In this document: in pieces, positions 1 through 8,574 of the stretch | How the letters are laid out: each line of letters begins with the position of its first letter | How positions within the stretch are numbered: position 1 is the stretch's first letter | Source: Bacillus pumilus | Lineage (GTDB): Bacteria; Bacillota; Bacilli; Bacillales; Bacillaceae | Reading direction: 5' to 3' | DNA: 64,000 bases | NCBI RefSeq assembly: GCF_003431975.1 | Contig: NZ_CP027116.1 | Coordinates: forward strand, 2,976,001 to 3,040,000 | The notes under the pieces: model-generated | Database searches by the model: none | What the model was told of the DNA's origin: nothing | What the model saw: only the letters and a program-made list of their open reading frames with translations | Program-made: the position numbers and the translations under genes

Positions 1-18
1 CCCGACTTCTTGATTCAT
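1..18 (-). CDS. Start of the next prophage gene (xkdJ position), cut by the window edge
   Basis: Only the first six codons (MNQEVG) are visible. An ATG on the minus strand at 18-16 is preceded by a strong ribosome binding site, GGGAGGTGA, which overlaps the stop codon of the upstream xkdI-like gene. In PBSX-type elements the gene after xkdI is xkdJ. Too little is present to confirm the identity. Confidence 0.5.
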
Positions 19-22
19 TTCA

Positions 23-520
23 TCACCTCCCAAAATGTCGATCGAACCAGCTTTGAAGCTTTCGATCCAGCGACTGTTCAAACATTTGCTCATAGAGCAT
101 GACAGCATGATCCCAGTAGCCATTTCCATCTATCCATTGAGAGGCAAGCATCATCCCTGTCTTTGCATTCGGATCATATTCAAAGCGGCTGCCAGCCCAT
201 CTGCCAGGCACCCATCTTCGCTCTCCACTTGAAGAAGTAGCATGTCCGTCATTGACATAGGAGGCATATTCAAGCTGCGTTCCTACTTCAAGCGTGAGAC
301 CACCTTTTGACATGAGAAAATGATTCTCCTTGTCTCCTTGTGTAAAGGAGCTGAGAAGCCGGCCTGTATCGACAGCATTCTCCTTGATGAGCTCATCCCG
401 AATGATGTCCAAAAGCTCTAGCCCCATGTCCTCTAGCCAATCTTGATATTCTGCTTTCAAGCCGCCTGTACACGCTGTTTCCAGCTGTGAAAGCAGCCGG
501 TCAAGTCCATCAATTTTCAT
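23..520 (-). CDS. xkdI: XkdI-like head-tail joining protein (HK97 gp10 family)
   Basis: This 165-residue protein is expected to be a head-to-tail connector or neck protein of a PBSX-like particle. The phrase VDTGRLLSSF near residue 50 is typical of the HK97 gp10 family, in which a conserved DTGxLxxS segment recurs. It overlaps the xkdH-like gene by 4 bases, so the two are probably translationally coupled. The order portal, protease, capsid, YqbG, XkdH, XkdI matches the PBSX and skin elements of B. subtilis. The family call is good. The exact particle role is inferred from position. Confidence 0.75.
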   Translation of the reverse strand: MKIDGLDRLLSQLETACTGGLKAEYQDWLEDMGLELLDIIRDELIKENAVDTGRLLSSFTQGDKENHFLMSKGGLTLEVGTQLEYASYVNDGHATSSSGERRWVPGRWAGSRFEYDPNAKTGMMLASQWIDGNGYWDHAVMLYEQMFEQSLDRKLQSWFDRHFGR

Positions 521-873
521 AGATTTTCCTTCCTGACTGCCATCACTTCAATGTGATGATTCTTCACTATTTTGGGCTGCTGTAACTTAAGTGAGACGCC
601 ATTCCACACCATTTTGTCATGCAGGCGAATATCACTTGCTAAAGGGAAATGGACAAGATAGGACTGATAAATCACTGTATTCGGTTCTTCTTGCACAAGT
701 GACTGATTCTTTTCTATGACATAACAAGCCAAATCTGTCAGACTGGGCGCATCGGGATAGGAAAGAGTCATTTGTAAGTCATCAGCTGGAATCCCGAATT
801 TTCCTCGGGAAGCTTCCTGATGTTCAAGGTGAAAAAGATCACAGCGGTCTGTTAATAAAGAGTGATAACTCAT
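517..873 (-). CDS. xkdH: XkdH/YqbH-like phage head completion protein
   Basis: This 118-residue protein is the size of the XkdH/YqbH family (DUF3599), small proteins coded between the capsid gene and the gp10-like gene in PBSX and skin. No enzymatic motif is visible. It overlaps the YqbG-like gene upstream by 4 bases and the xkdI-like gene downstream by 4 bases, giving a tightly packed morphogenesis operon. A head-completion role is inferred from its place between capsid and gp10-like genes. Confidence 0.7.
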   Translation of the reverse strand: MSYHSLLTDRCDLFHLEHQEASRGKFGIPADDLQMTLSYPDAPSLTDLACYVIEKNQSLVQEEPNTVIYQSYLVHFPLASDIRLHDKMVWNGVSLKLQQPKIVKNHHIEVMAVRKENL

Positions 874-1253
874 AATGGTCTCACCTTTAATTTTGTACTG
901 CCGCCAGTGAATGATGGTTCAATGTAATCGACAAGCAGGGCATATACATAAGGTTTGCCTTTCACTTGATCAGCCGCCTTCGCATATGAATAATCGCCCA
1001 TTTTTTCTGACGTATAGCCTTTCATCATAGATTCGTCATCATTCAGCATGGCAAAATATTGGGCCATTTTTAATAATGCGATTCTTGCTTTTTCAGGGAG
1101 AGGCTGATATTTTTCGTTTGAGAAATCATGACCTACGATCTGGAATACCGCAGCTTCGGCTTCGATAATATCTGCTGTCAGTCTTTCTACAGATCGATTT
1201 TTTACACGCTCAAATACAGAATAGGCTTGCAGTTCTTCAGCAGAAATGATCAT
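870..1253 (-). CDS. YqbG-like head-tail connector protein (DUF3199 type)
   Basis: This 127-residue, mostly helical protein sits directly after the major capsid gene, where skin has yqbG and many tailed phages have a gp6-like adaptor. The start ATG at 1253 is 13 bases after the capsid stop codon. It probably forms part of the connector ring under the portal. No motif gives an independent function, and the call rests on size, position and resemblance to the YqbG family. Confidence 0.65.
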   Translation of the reverse strand: MIISAEELQAYSVFERVKNRSVERLTADIIEAEAAVFQIVGHDFSNEKYQPLPEKARIALLKMAQYFAMLNDDESMMKGYTSEKMGDYSYAKAADQVKGKPYVYALLVDYIEPSFTGGSTKLKVRPL

Positions 1254-1266
1254 AGCCTGCCGTCAC

Positions 1267-2190
1267 CTACTCTTTCACTTTCATCACTTTTGCTACAGCA
1301 TCCTCTTCCTCAAATTTGCTGTCTAGCTTCGCTGTCAGAACAATAATAAATTTACGACTGCGAATATCTTTTTCTACTTCAATTCGAATATTGCGAGAAA
1401 AACCTACGATAATATTTTTAGGATGAGTCAGTAAAATATCTGATACGTCTGTTCCTTCTTCATCATAGGGCTGCATATTGGCTAGACCTTTGACAGGCAC
1501 TCCGAATGCAGAAGAAAGTCCGCCTTGAATGACCGCATCTCCTAGACTTGTCTGACGGTTTGCTACTTGATCCTTCCACTCCACCTCTAAACTTGGGGAT
1601 GTGTAGAAACGGAAATCCTGAGGTACACGTAGATATTTTGACGGCATCGCTTTATAGGCTTGTTTAAACATTTGGCGGCTAATTTCCGCTCCTTTTGCAT
1701 CTACAATATGAGATACTGCTTGTTTTCTCACGCCATCCATTTGAGCTAGAAACGGATCTGATGAAGTCGTATCCCCATTGACGATGAGCTCTTCAATATC
1801 AACTGCCGCTCGTTCCGCCAGCATTTGCATAATTGTCTGCTGAATTCCGTCTTTTTCAATATTGTTTTCAATGCTGTCGTAGGTCATGTGAATCTCTGCA
1901 ATGACCTCTTTTGCATTGAGCTGGACAGTGCTTGTCGCTGGGACAACACGGTCTTTTGCATCAAGCGCTTGGCCTTCTTCTGCTGGGCGCAAAATACGCT
2001 GGCCAAAGCCGATTTTTTCAATTTTTTGTGAATCACTTTCCATTGGAATGATGCGTGCATCATTTAAAACGGTTGGTGTGTTTTGCATCATTCTAATGAA
2101 TGTGTTGGATTGGGTTGCGTTCATGAGACCGCCGGTTTTTAAGCTGGCAAGTGTCATTTCAGCCTTGCGAATCAACTCTTGATTTCTCAT
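1267..2190 (-). CDS. xkdG: Major capsid protein XkdG
   Basis: This 307-residue protein is the major capsid (coat) protein of the PBSX-like particle. Residues 1-60 are helical and the rest shows the alternating pattern expected of an HK97-type fold. The segment MDGVRKQ near residue 150 and a C-terminal stretch rich in beta residues fit the family. The ATG at 2190 has an ideal binding site (AAGGAGG, 7 bases upstream). It lies just downstream of the protease/scaffold gene xkdF and upstream of connector genes, as in PBSX. Confidence 0.82.
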   Translation of the reverse strand: MRNQELIRKAEMTLASLKTGGLMNATQSNTFIRMMQNTPTVLNDARIIPMESDSQKIEKIGFGQRILRPAEEGQALDAKDRVVPATSTVQLNAKEVIAEIHMTYDSIENNIEKDGIQQTIMQMLAERAAVDIEELIVNGDTTSSDPFLAQMDGVRKQAVSHIVDAKGAEISRQMFKQAYKAMPSKYLRVPQDFRFYTSPSLEVEWKDQVANRQTSLGDAVIQGGLSSAFGVPVKGLANMQPYDEEGTDVSDILLTHPKNIIVGFSRNIRIEVEKDIRSRKFIIVLTAKLDSKFEEEDAVAKVMKVKE

Positions 2191-2212
2191 ACTGTTTCCT
2201 CCTTATTTCGGC

Positions 2213-3301
2213 TTATAGTAAGCCATCCCATATGGGTTTTGTCGTGTCGTTTTGTGTATCATGGATTGTTTGTTTTGACATGCCCCGCGCCTTTTCAAGC
2301 ATGTGAATTCGCTCTGAAATAGGCAAAAGCTGCTGCTCAAGCACTTGCTGCATCGCTGCTTTTTCTCTGCTGGCTGATTTCTCTAAGGAAGAGAGCTGAT
2401 GACGAATCGGTGCAACGACTTGCTCGAGCACTTTTTGAACAGGTTCTTCCCCGGTTTGATCTGTTTCTTGCTTTTCAGCCTGCTGTAAAACGTTTTCAAT
2501 GGCCATTTTTGCTTTTTCTAGCTCTCTTATTTGATCTGTCGTCAAAGCGGCCTCTTCCTTTTGTACAGCTTCTGGCCTTTCACCAATTGCTTGAAGCACA
2601 TCCTCTGTCTTCAGAATGTCCTGCATCATTGGAATAAGCTGTTCCAATGTTGCTCTTACATCCGCCTCATCACCATCACTTGACTGTAAGATTTCCAGCA
2701 GATGGTCTAAAACGTTCCAAAATGGTTGTGACATGTTTGCACCTTCCTCTTTTAAAAAGAAATGTTTCAACAAAGAAAAAAGCCCTCTCTCATTCGTTTC
2801 TTGAGATAGGAGCTGATCTTGTTCTTCTATGGGGACGATGTCCGCCGTTCCAGCCATTGAATAGCCTGTTATGTGGCCTTTCTGAATTTGTTCCCAAATC
2901 TCTTGGGAAGCCTTTGTCACAAGCACCCAAGACCCTTTTCGAATCAGCTCCCCGCCTATTTCAACATTTGCTGGAGCAATATATGATTCAACCACTTCGC
3001 CAACACCATCCTGAAAATCATGCTGCTTGTCAATATGGCGGGCATCCTTCATAAAGCCGTGGGCTGCTCTTTCAATTTCTTTTTCTGTCATAAAGTCTTG
3101 ATGTGCATCAGGCGTATTTGGTTCATACACGACACCGTACACGAGGCGATGAGCATCTTCTGCCTTTGTCAGGACACTGACCTCCTTTTGAAAGTCGGGC
3201 CGCTTTTTCTTTGCTTTCATCAAAAAGAATTTCTTCTTGTTCGCTGCTTTGTCCACGTAAGAAACATGCGTAATTTTAGCGTTTTTTAGTTCTCTTGGCA
3301 T
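2213..3301 (-). CDS. xkdF: XkdF-like prohead protease / scaffold
   Basis: This 362-residue protein combines an N-terminal phage protease-like domain (about residues 15-170, containing KEIERAAHGFM and the HxxxGxxxE-like stretch around HDFQDGVGEVVES) with a long charged, coiled-coil-rich C-terminus (about 190-340) typical of a scaffold. The family is listed as a putative phage serine protease. ATG 3301 was chosen over an in-frame TTG 18 bases upstream because AAAGGGGGTG lies at the correct distance. The C-terminal coiled coil should guide capsid assembly before being removed. Confidence 0.75.
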   Translation of the reverse strand: MPRELKNAKITHVSYVDKAANKKKFFLMKAKKKRPDFQKEVSVLTKAEDAHRLVYGVVYEPNTPDAHQDFMTEKEIERAAHGFMKDARHIDKQHDFQDGVGEVVESYIAPANVEIGGELIRKGSWVLVTKASQEIWEQIQKGHITGYSMAGTADIVPIEEQDQLLSQETNERGLFSLLKHFFLKEEGANMSQPFWNVLDHLLEILQSSDGDEADVRATLEQLIPMMQDILKTEDVLQAIGERPEAVQKEEAALTTDQIRELEKAKMAIENVLQQAEKQETDQTGEEPVQKVLEQVVAPIRHQLSSLEKSASREKAAMQQVLEQQLLPISERIHMLEKARGMSKQTIHDTQNDTTKPIWDGLL

Positions 3302-3339
3302 ATGTTCACCCCCTTTCAAAAAAGCTCACGAGCTTCTGT

Positions 3340-4797
3340 TTATTTCGTCAGCGGATCCGGCTCTGGTTGAGTCTTTTCTTCAGCTGATTTCATGCGGCTT
3401 TCTAAAGGTCGGTGATACAGCTCTTCAGGCCACTCCTCTAGCGTTTTTCCAATAATTCGTCCTGCTAGATCACGCAAATCGTTAGGTGACACTGCCCCTG
3501 CCTGAATAAATGGCGTCAGTACCTTCGCAATCTCTAATGGATCTCTAAAATCAGGACCATTTAATAGAAAACGGACATGCCAAATATCAAGATCTGGTAG
3601 GAAAAGAGTATTGAGTTTTCCTGTGATAAGATGCCGTTCGGGCTGAAATACCTGCTCTTCTGTTGTTTTACGTGCCGTATCTGCTGTTGCTTTGTTGTAG
3701 TCTTGAGATTCACCTGTGTAAATTGGCGGCAGGCGAAACGCAGAGCGGATTTTGTTCCTTGTCTTTTCATCGTATTCTAAAAAGAGCGCATCTTCTTGTA
3801 GGATCTCGGCTAGGGATTTAAAGTTCACTTTGACATTTGAAACATCTTCTTCTCCCGTTAATCCTTTTTCTGTCGGCAGACCTTCAACCTCAAGTAATAG
3901 AAATTTATGTGCATGATCAGATCCTTCAATATCGTCCATATAATCTTGAAGCTGCTGATAAGAAGATTCTGACAGCATGCCATTTTCGACAATGATGGCA
4001 CCAGGTACATGACGTCCCTGTTTAAAATAAAGGTAGTTCAGCTCTTCTGCCTTTCGTGCTCCGTACATATTGACGATGTTCCCAATCCAGCGCGGTATCC
4101 CATACGTTCCACTGCCAATTTTAAAATGAATCACTTCTGTTGCGCGAAGCGGCTCTGGTGTAGTGTCATCGTATTTGCCTGTTTCACAATGTAAAATGCG
4201 TGGATCACCATACTCCTTGAAGAATACTTTCTTTTCGTTGATCACCTGCACATATTTGCGGAATCGCTTCTTTCGATTCATGGTCTTCAATTCGCCATTT
4301 TCTGTGTACTGGAATTCGACGTCGACTGGTTCACTAAGCTTGCAAATGCGGATATGGAGTGCATCTAAATACTCGATTCCTGCCGGCTTTCCTTGCCCAT
4401 CTCGGAGCACCTCTAAAAAACCATTTCCCGTTTTCTCTCGGTCTTCAAGGACATAGCCAAGAATCACATCGGCAGACTCGTCATAGTTCATATATTTCGT
4501 AAACTCTTCAAGTCTTGTCCATTCCTTTTCTGCGGCCTTCTTTTTTGAAGGTTTTACACCTTCTCCATTAAAGTCAAAGGCGTATTCCACCCCAAACCCA
4601 AAGCCTAAAATATTCGTTTTGTACGCATCAATACATTGCTGAAGAATGGTTGAATATTCTGCCATGCTTTTTAATTCATTGATGTTGTATGGCGGTGGAA
4701 CAATGTCATCTTTTTCATAAGAAAATTCATCTGCATACATTTGTTTTGTATGATCAGACATATTTGCCTTCATAATCGTTGCTTTCAACTGTTTCAT
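3340..4797 (-). CDS. xkdE: Portal protein XkdE (PBSX family)
   Basis: This 485-residue protein is the portal through which DNA enters the head. The N-terminal region ([17 protein letters not shown], about residues 50-67) and the central [16 protein letters not shown] segment are typical of PBSX-family portals. It starts inside the last codons of xtmB (ATGA overlap) with a GAGGAGG site 8 bases upstream, which indicates translational coupling. The position between terminase and protease is the canonical packaging module order. Confidence 0.85.
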   Translation of the reverse strand: MKQLKATIMKANMSDHTKQMYADEFSYEKDDIVPPPYNINELKSMAEYSTILQQCIDAYKTNILGFGFGVEYAFDFNGEGVKPSKKKAAEKEWTRLEEFTKYMNYDESADVILGYVLEDREKTGNGFLEVLRDGQGKPAGIEYLDALHIRICKLSEPVDVEFQYTENGELKTMNRKKRFRKYVQVINEKKVFFKEYGDPRILHCETGKYDDTTPEPLRATEVIHFKIGSGTYGIPRWIGNIVNMYGARKAEELNYLYFKQGRHVPGAIIVENGMLSESSYQQLQDYMDDIEGSDHAHKFLLLEVEGLPTEKGLTGEEDVSNVKVNFKSLAEILQEDALFLEYDEKTRNKIRSAFRLPPIYTGESQDYNKATADTARKTTEEQVFQPERHLITGKLNTLFLPDLDIWHVRFLLNGPDFRDPLEIAKVLTPFIQAGAVSPNDLRDLAGRIIGKTLEEWPEELYHRPLESRMKSAEEKTQPEPDPLTK

Positions 4798-6107
4798 TGT
4801 ATGGACCTCCTCTCTCTGTTTGGACGGACACGCTCCGAGGCCGTCTGTTTCAAATCTGTCACTTCATAATCATCCAGCGCATACCAGATGGCTGATAATG
4901 TGTGCGGGTCGATTTGAAATGCATCTTCCTCTAAACGTCCATCCTTATCTGCCTTATAGGTCAGTGATTGAAGTTCGTAGATTGTATACGGACAAGCATC
5001 AGAGCAAATGATTTTCTTAAATCGTTTGATCTTTTTTGTATACTGCAAACGTGAGCCTTGAAACTTATGTGCTGCCACCATTTGAAATCCACGCTGCCGA
5101 AAATAGTGAATGGTTTTAGGTTCGGCTGCATCGGCTTTGATGAGTTCCTTTGATTCAATGAACTCTTTTAGGTCAACAGCTGTTTCATCATCTGTTTTTC
5201 CGCGGTCGTAATATTCCCAGTAAAGATATAAGTACTTTTTTTCATGATCGACGGCTAATCGGATGAGCGCATTGTATGATTCAACAAAGCCAAAATCCAT
5301 GCCTGCACGTTTCAACGGCCGGTCAATCTGCTGAATTGCTTCCAATACGTCAGCATGATTTCTTACTTCAAATTGAGGAAAAACCTTTGTGCCATTGATC
5401 CCGAAATATCCCTTTCTCGCAATGCGATAGAGGTCTGGGTCGTATTCTTTCAGCTCATCCAGCTGCTTCACATAGCTTTTAGGGAGAAATAAGTTATCTT
5501 CCGCTGTGGAGTGATGGTAGTACGTATCCTTGATGACCACGGTACGTTTTTTGTATAAAGTCTCGTCATCAAGGACAAATCGCTTCAGCTGTTCATCTCG
5601 AAAGAAATGTCTGTACGTCCAATTGTCTTGACCAACAGGATTGGTCGATAGCATCATATAAAGCGGTAAGGATGGATGCCGCAGCCTTCCAAGCAGCTCT
5701 TTAAAGCCTTCATAAGAAACCTCGGAACACTCCTCAATCCAAATAATCGAGATGTTGTTGATTGATTTCAATTTCTCAGGCTTGTCCAGTCCTTTGAATA
5801 AAATGCTGCTGCCATTTCGAAACGTCAAGGTAAGCGGCGAACTGCGGCACGTCACCACATGATCGATGCCAAGATCGCTGACGATTTCTTGTAAGAGAGA
5901 AAATGTTGATTCACGGTGCGTATCATATACTTCTCGAATGACAAGTGCAGTCCGTTTTTCTTCTAGCAGCTTTAAGATGAGCTTTAACGCAATATGATAG
6001 CTTTTAGAGGAGCCATAGCCGCCTACTAAAAATTGAAACTTTTGATTCCAATCAAATAGAAATTCTTCAAAGTGAGGATTGACTTCTTTTTCAACCAATG
6101 GCGTCAT
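4794..6107 (-). CDS. xtmB: Terminase large subunit XtmB
   Basis: This 437-residue protein is the ATP-driven DNA packaging motor and nuclease. A Walker A-like GGYGSSKS motif lies near residue 28 and a Walker B-like IIWIEECSE near residue 120. The C-terminal nuclease domain begins around residue 265 with AGMDFGF, matching the first acidic residue of terminase nucleases. It overlaps xtmA upstream and xkdE downstream by 4 bases each. In PBSX this enzyme packages roughly 13-kb pieces of host DNA, and whether this one does the same is inference. Confidence 0.87.
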   Translation of the reverse strand: MTPLVEKEVNPHFEEFLFDWNQKFQFLVGGYGSSKSYHIALKLILKLLEEKRTALVIREVYDTHRESTFSLLQEIVSDLGIDHVVTCRSSPLTLTFRNGSSILFKGLDKPEKLKSINNISIIWIEECSEVSYEGFKELLGRLRHPSLPLYMMLSTNPVGQDNWTYRHFFRDEQLKRFVLDDETLYKKRTVVIKDTYYHHSTAEDNLFLPKSYVKQLDELKEYDPDLYRIARKGYFGINGTKVFPQFEVRNHADVLEAIQQIDRPLKRAGMDFGFVESYNALIRLAVDHEKKYLYLYWEYYDRGKTDDETAVDLKEFIESKELIKADAAEPKTIHYFRQRGFQMVAAHKFQGSRLQYTKKIKRFKKIICSDACPYTIYELQSLTYKADKDGRLEEDAFQIDPHTLSAIWYALDDYEVTDLKQTASERVRPNRERRSIQ

Positions 6108-6748
6108 GAGTTATCCTCTTTTCGTTTGATCATGATGTGAAGATCTTCCTCTTTTTCTTCGCGAACTGCTTTTTTTGTTTTTTCGATGGTCAGTTCAATT
6201 TGCTTCAGTCTTAATCTTCGTTCATCCTTCGCATGTGCGAGTTCCTCAAACTGTTTAATGAGACGTCTGAGTTCTCCCATCGCACGGGATTGAGCATTTA
6301 AAAACGTGGCATGCCGATCCCATGAAAACTGAAACGAATATTCTTCTGCGCTGATTTCTGGTTCCGGCTGAATGCCCTCTACTGTTTCTTCTAATGGAGA
6401 AGGCATGTATGCTGCTTTTTTCAGCTCTTTGATCATGTCCTCTTGATCTGATACATACATGATTCGCTGCGCGCGAATAATGGCAGCATATTGAATTTGA
6501 ATTTGATCCCAGATTAAATCAAGTGATGAGCGTCCATCCATTTTCTCCATGATTTCAATCGTTTCATCTGAAAGAAATTGATTGAAAATCGAGTGTGCCT
6601 GCTTTGACGGCTTTTTTTGTCTTTGCCATCCGTATCGCCTTTTCCACGATTTGACGGTATGGATTGAGACATTGTAATGATCAGCAATTTGCTGGTACGT
6701 CATCCCTTTCATATAATCCTGCTTGGCTTGCAATCGTTTATCTTTCAT
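6104..6748 (-). CDS. xtmA: Terminase small subunit XtmA
   Basis: This 214-residue protein recognises DNA for packaging. Residues 1-45 hold a helix-turn-helix ([21 protein letters not shown]) typical of small terminases, and the C-terminus is a charged coiled coil for oligomerisation. It is the first gene of the late operon. Its ATG has AGGTGA 7 bases upstream. A stronger AAAGGAGG lies 17 bases upstream and is better placed for a six-codon GTG reading frame at 6758-6738 that overlaps this start. The late promoter should lie between 6749 and 6890. Confidence 0.83.
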   Translation of the reverse strand: MKDKRLQAKQDYMKGMTYQQIADHYNVSIHTVKSWKRRYGWQRQKKPSKQAHSIFNQFLSDETIEIMEKMDGRSSLDLIWDQIQIQYAAIIRAQRIMYVSDQEDMIKELKKAAYMPSPLEETVEGIQPEPEISAEEYSFQFSWDRHATFLNAQSRAMGELRRLIKQFEELAHAKDERRLRLKQIELTIEKTKKAVREEKEEDLHIMIKRKEDNS

Positions 6749-6779
6749 TTACATTCACCTGCCGCCTCCTTTTAATTCG

Positions 6780-6804
6780 AATGATTCCTTCTGAAGGAAT
6801 CATT
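6780..6804. promoter_or_regulatory. Perfect 25-bp palindrome upstream of the late operon
   Basis: Two 12-base arms (AATGATTCCTTC and its exact complement) flank a single central base. The palindrome lies 32 bases upstream of the xtmA start and downstream of the xpf terminator, within the only space available for a late promoter. A dimeric activator site or an mRNA hairpin is possible. There is no adjacent T-run, so it is not an obvious terminator. Confidence 0.55.
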
Positions 6805-6891
6805 TGTGTAGGGCTAGCAAACATCCGTTTGGTCTTTCTAACTATAGGTGGCAACTGTAAGACAAGCACTGCGCCTTTTATTTTGAATAAG

Positions 6892-6924
6892 AAAAAACGC
6901 CTATTCAGCTGCTTCGAATAGGCG
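6892..6924 (-). terminator. Terminator ending the early operon, overlapping the xpf stop codon
   Basis: On the minus strand a 9-bp stem (CGCCTATTC / GAATAGGCG) with a 9-base loop is followed by six T. The xpf stop codon TAG lies within the 3' arm. It separates early transcription (to xpf) from the late xtmA operon. Confidence 0.85.
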
Positions 6925-7419
6925 TTCTTGTACTTTTTTGGACATCTTTGTCCGAGCTCTTTCCATATGTTTTTGAACAGTTCCTTTTTTGACATCCAGC
7001 ATGACCGCAATCTCGCTAAACGATAATCCTTGTGTTGTATGCATAAAGAATACGTCCTTTTCTCGATCGGTTAAAACGGACAAGGCTTCGTCAATTCGTT
7101 TTTTGTCTCTCTCACTGATTTCTCTTTCTTTCTCTTGAATAAGGGTATATTCATGTGATAAAGCCTCTAACACTTCTTGATTTGCGAGGATGGTACGCTG
7201 ATAGACTGAACGTCTGTCTAGTCCTCTGCGTGCACCTGGCTCTCTTCCGATTTGAAGCCATTCTACTACGTATTCTAGATCGCTCACCATACTGGCGATC
7301 ATTTTTTTATCATGCTTGTCTTGAACGGACAGCTGATGTTCTTCTTTTTCTTTAAATGGTTCATATTGTTTTCTAGCATTCTTTAATGCTCTTTTATATT
7401 CAATGAGTAAATCTTGCAT
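6901..7419 (-). CDS. xpf: Xpf-like late positive regulator (sigma-like factor)
   Basis: This 172-residue protein resembles the PBSX late activator Xpf. The C-terminal third (from LTDREKDVFFMHTTQGLSF to TVQKHMERART, about residues 112-158) is a sigma region 4 / LuxR-type helix-turn-helix. The N-terminal part is charged and helical. In PBSX, Xpf directs transcription of the late operon that starts with xtmA. A terminator lies just upstream (7448-7499) and another overlaps its stop codon, so the gene is insulated on both sides. Read-through or a promoter hidden in the hairpin must supply its transcription. Confidence 0.78.
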   Translation of the reverse strand: MQDLLIEYKRALKNARKQYEPFKEKEEHQLSVQDKHDKKMIASMVSDLEYVVEWLQIGREPGARRGLDRRSVYQRTILANQEVLEALSHEYTLIQEKEREISERDKKRIDEALSVLTDREKDVFFMHTTQGLSFSEIAVMLDVKKGTVQKHMERARTKMSKKVQERLFEAAE

Positions 7420-7447
7420 ATTGGCTCTCTCCCTTTTTTAAGAAAAT

Positions 7448-7499
7448 AAAAAACGGACACCAATCAGTCCCCTTTTCATAGGGTCTTGATCAGTGTCCG
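7448..7499 (-). terminator. Terminator-like hairpin between xtrA and xpf
   Basis: On the minus strand, outer arms CGGACAC and GTGTCCG enclose an inner CCC/GGG stem and are followed by TTTTTT at 7453-7448. It stands about 30 bases upstream of the xpf start, so transcripts from the early promoter must read through it to express the late activator. Confidence 0.65.
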
Positions 7500-7545
7500 C
7501 AGGCTTTCCGTCTTGGACGTATTGTATTGTGATAGGTTCAGTAGA

Positions 7546-7752
7546 CTAGCTGATTTTAAAACCAATCTCGTGATCTACTCTTGCAAAATGACCTTTTGCC
7601 GTTTGAATAATGGTTTTTCCATGTTCAGGTACATCCATCTTATAAGCTGTTCCGACATTCCCATCTAACACGATGACTTGAATTTTTCCTGTTTCCATCT
7701 CACCGACGAATGTCTGGTTTTCTTGAATGAATAATTGTTTTGGCTCGTTCAT
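7546..7752 (-). CDS. xtrA: XtrA/YqaO-like small phage protein
   Basis: This 68-residue protein matches the size and beta-rich character of XtrA from PBSX and YqaO from skin (GKIQVIVLDGNVGTAYKMDVP). Function is unknown. Its ATG overlaps the TGA of the preceding frameshifted gene in an ATGA junction, so the two were translationally coupled. It precedes xpf, as in PBSX. Confidence 0.7.
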   Translation of the reverse strand: MNEPKQLFIQENQTFVGEMETGKIQVIVLDGNVGTAYKMDVPEHGKTIIQTAKGHFARVDHEIGFKIS

Positions 7753-8151
7753 GTGCTTGTCTCCTTTTTTGGTGAGGAAGTCGTTCCACCACCTAATGTA
7801 TTTAAAATGATTTCAGCTCTTGGATGCATACTATAAAACTGGGAAACTCTTAAATCGACAATCTGTAGAGGGACTTCATCCGCAATAGCATGAAGGGGCT
7901 TCTTGAATATGATGTACACTTGGCTGAAAGATGCTGACGTTTGCTGGGCGTATCAAACCTTTTTCTGCGTATGTACGCTTTTTTTGGCAGTCAGCTATAT
8001 GAAGGGGCATATTGTCGAATAAGCGAATTTCGAGTGATAGTGCACCTTTTATTTTGTGCGGGCATTGCGCTTTTGAAGCTGCTCGTATTCTTTTTATCAA
8101 TGTATCTTTTGTTAACAAAAACTCGGCCTCAATGATGAAATGGATGACCAT
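7749..8151 (-). pseudogene. xkdD: XkdD/YqaN (RusA-like) gene with a +1 frameshift
   Basis: The first frame runs from ATG 8151 (GGGAGA 7 bases upstream) for about 85 residues and hits a stop at 7876. The other frame continues without a gap near 7895 and reads LHAIADEVPLQIVDLRVSQF, then FYSMHPRAEII, to a TGA that overlaps the xtrA ATG. Joined, the product is about 134 residues, the size of YqaN/XkdD RusA-type resolvases, and its end looks like a RusA C-terminus. The break lies at a run of four C (GAAGCCCCTTC). The usual RusA aspartates are not evident, so a working nuclease is doubtful even if the frame is restored. Mutation, sequencing error and programmed frameshifting are all possible. Confidence 0.6.
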
Positions 8152-8201
8152 GTTATGATCTCCCGTCATCCTTTTCCCACTGGCGGATGTCTTGTTCGTT
8201 T

Positions 8202-8444
8202 TTACTCGCCCTTAGCAAGCATTTGAGGATTGTCATGATTTGCTTCCATCGTTTCATGTCGCCTTGATTCCTCCTTTGTTGCTTTAGCGAGCTTGGCTGC
8301 CAAGAGAGTCATGTATGTCTGCTTCTCTTCTGCTGTGGCAAAAACAAACACCGGTTTCTGATGATGAAAGGTGATCCAGCCGCCAGCTTGGACTAAACAA
8401 AGCTGCGCTTCCTTTCTCGCATCAAACGTCATCTGCTGTTTCAT
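8202..8444 (-). CDS. Small prophage protein of unknown function
   Basis: This 80-residue protein has a hydrophilic, charged C-terminus (KLAKATKEESRRHETME) and no motif I recognise. Its start overlaps the end of the 50-residue gene upstream, with AGGAGG 13 bases before ATG 8444. The tight packing with neighbours in the early region supports it being a real gene. In PBSX and skin this position is followed by replication genes, which are absent here. Confidence 0.5.
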   Translation of the reverse strand: MKQQMTFDARKEAQLCLVQAGGWITFHHQKPVFVFATAEEKQTYMTLLAAKLAKATKEESRRHETMEANHDNPQMLAKGE

Positions 8445-8574
8445 CTTCTTCTAATCCCTCCTGACTGGCCTCAAACTCTGTCTGATATCCATAACGTTTC
8501 ATTTCATATGACCAGTATGTTTTCGGATAACCAAAGTCATTCATCTGAGCTACCATTGGATGTTCGATATTCAA
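8422..8574 (-). CDS. Very small prophage early protein (about 50 residues)
   Basis: A TTG start at 8574 overlaps the TGA of the upstream HTH gene (ATTGA) and has GGGGAG 9 bases before it. The 50-residue product begins MNIEHPMVAQMNDFGYPKTY. The HPM...GYP pattern recalls small YqaI-like proteins of skin/PBSX elements, but I cannot confirm this. It overlaps the next gene by 23 bases. Confidence 0.5.
   Translation of the reverse strand: MNIEHPMVAQMNDFGYPKTYWSYEMKRYGYQTEFEASQEGLEEDETADDV

Noticed and set aside
6738..7010. A 90-codon minus-strand gene overlapping the xpf end and xtmA start
   Set aside because: It runs through the terminator in the wrong frame of xpf. Only its last six codons, after a GTG with a good binding site, are worth noting as an upstream frame.
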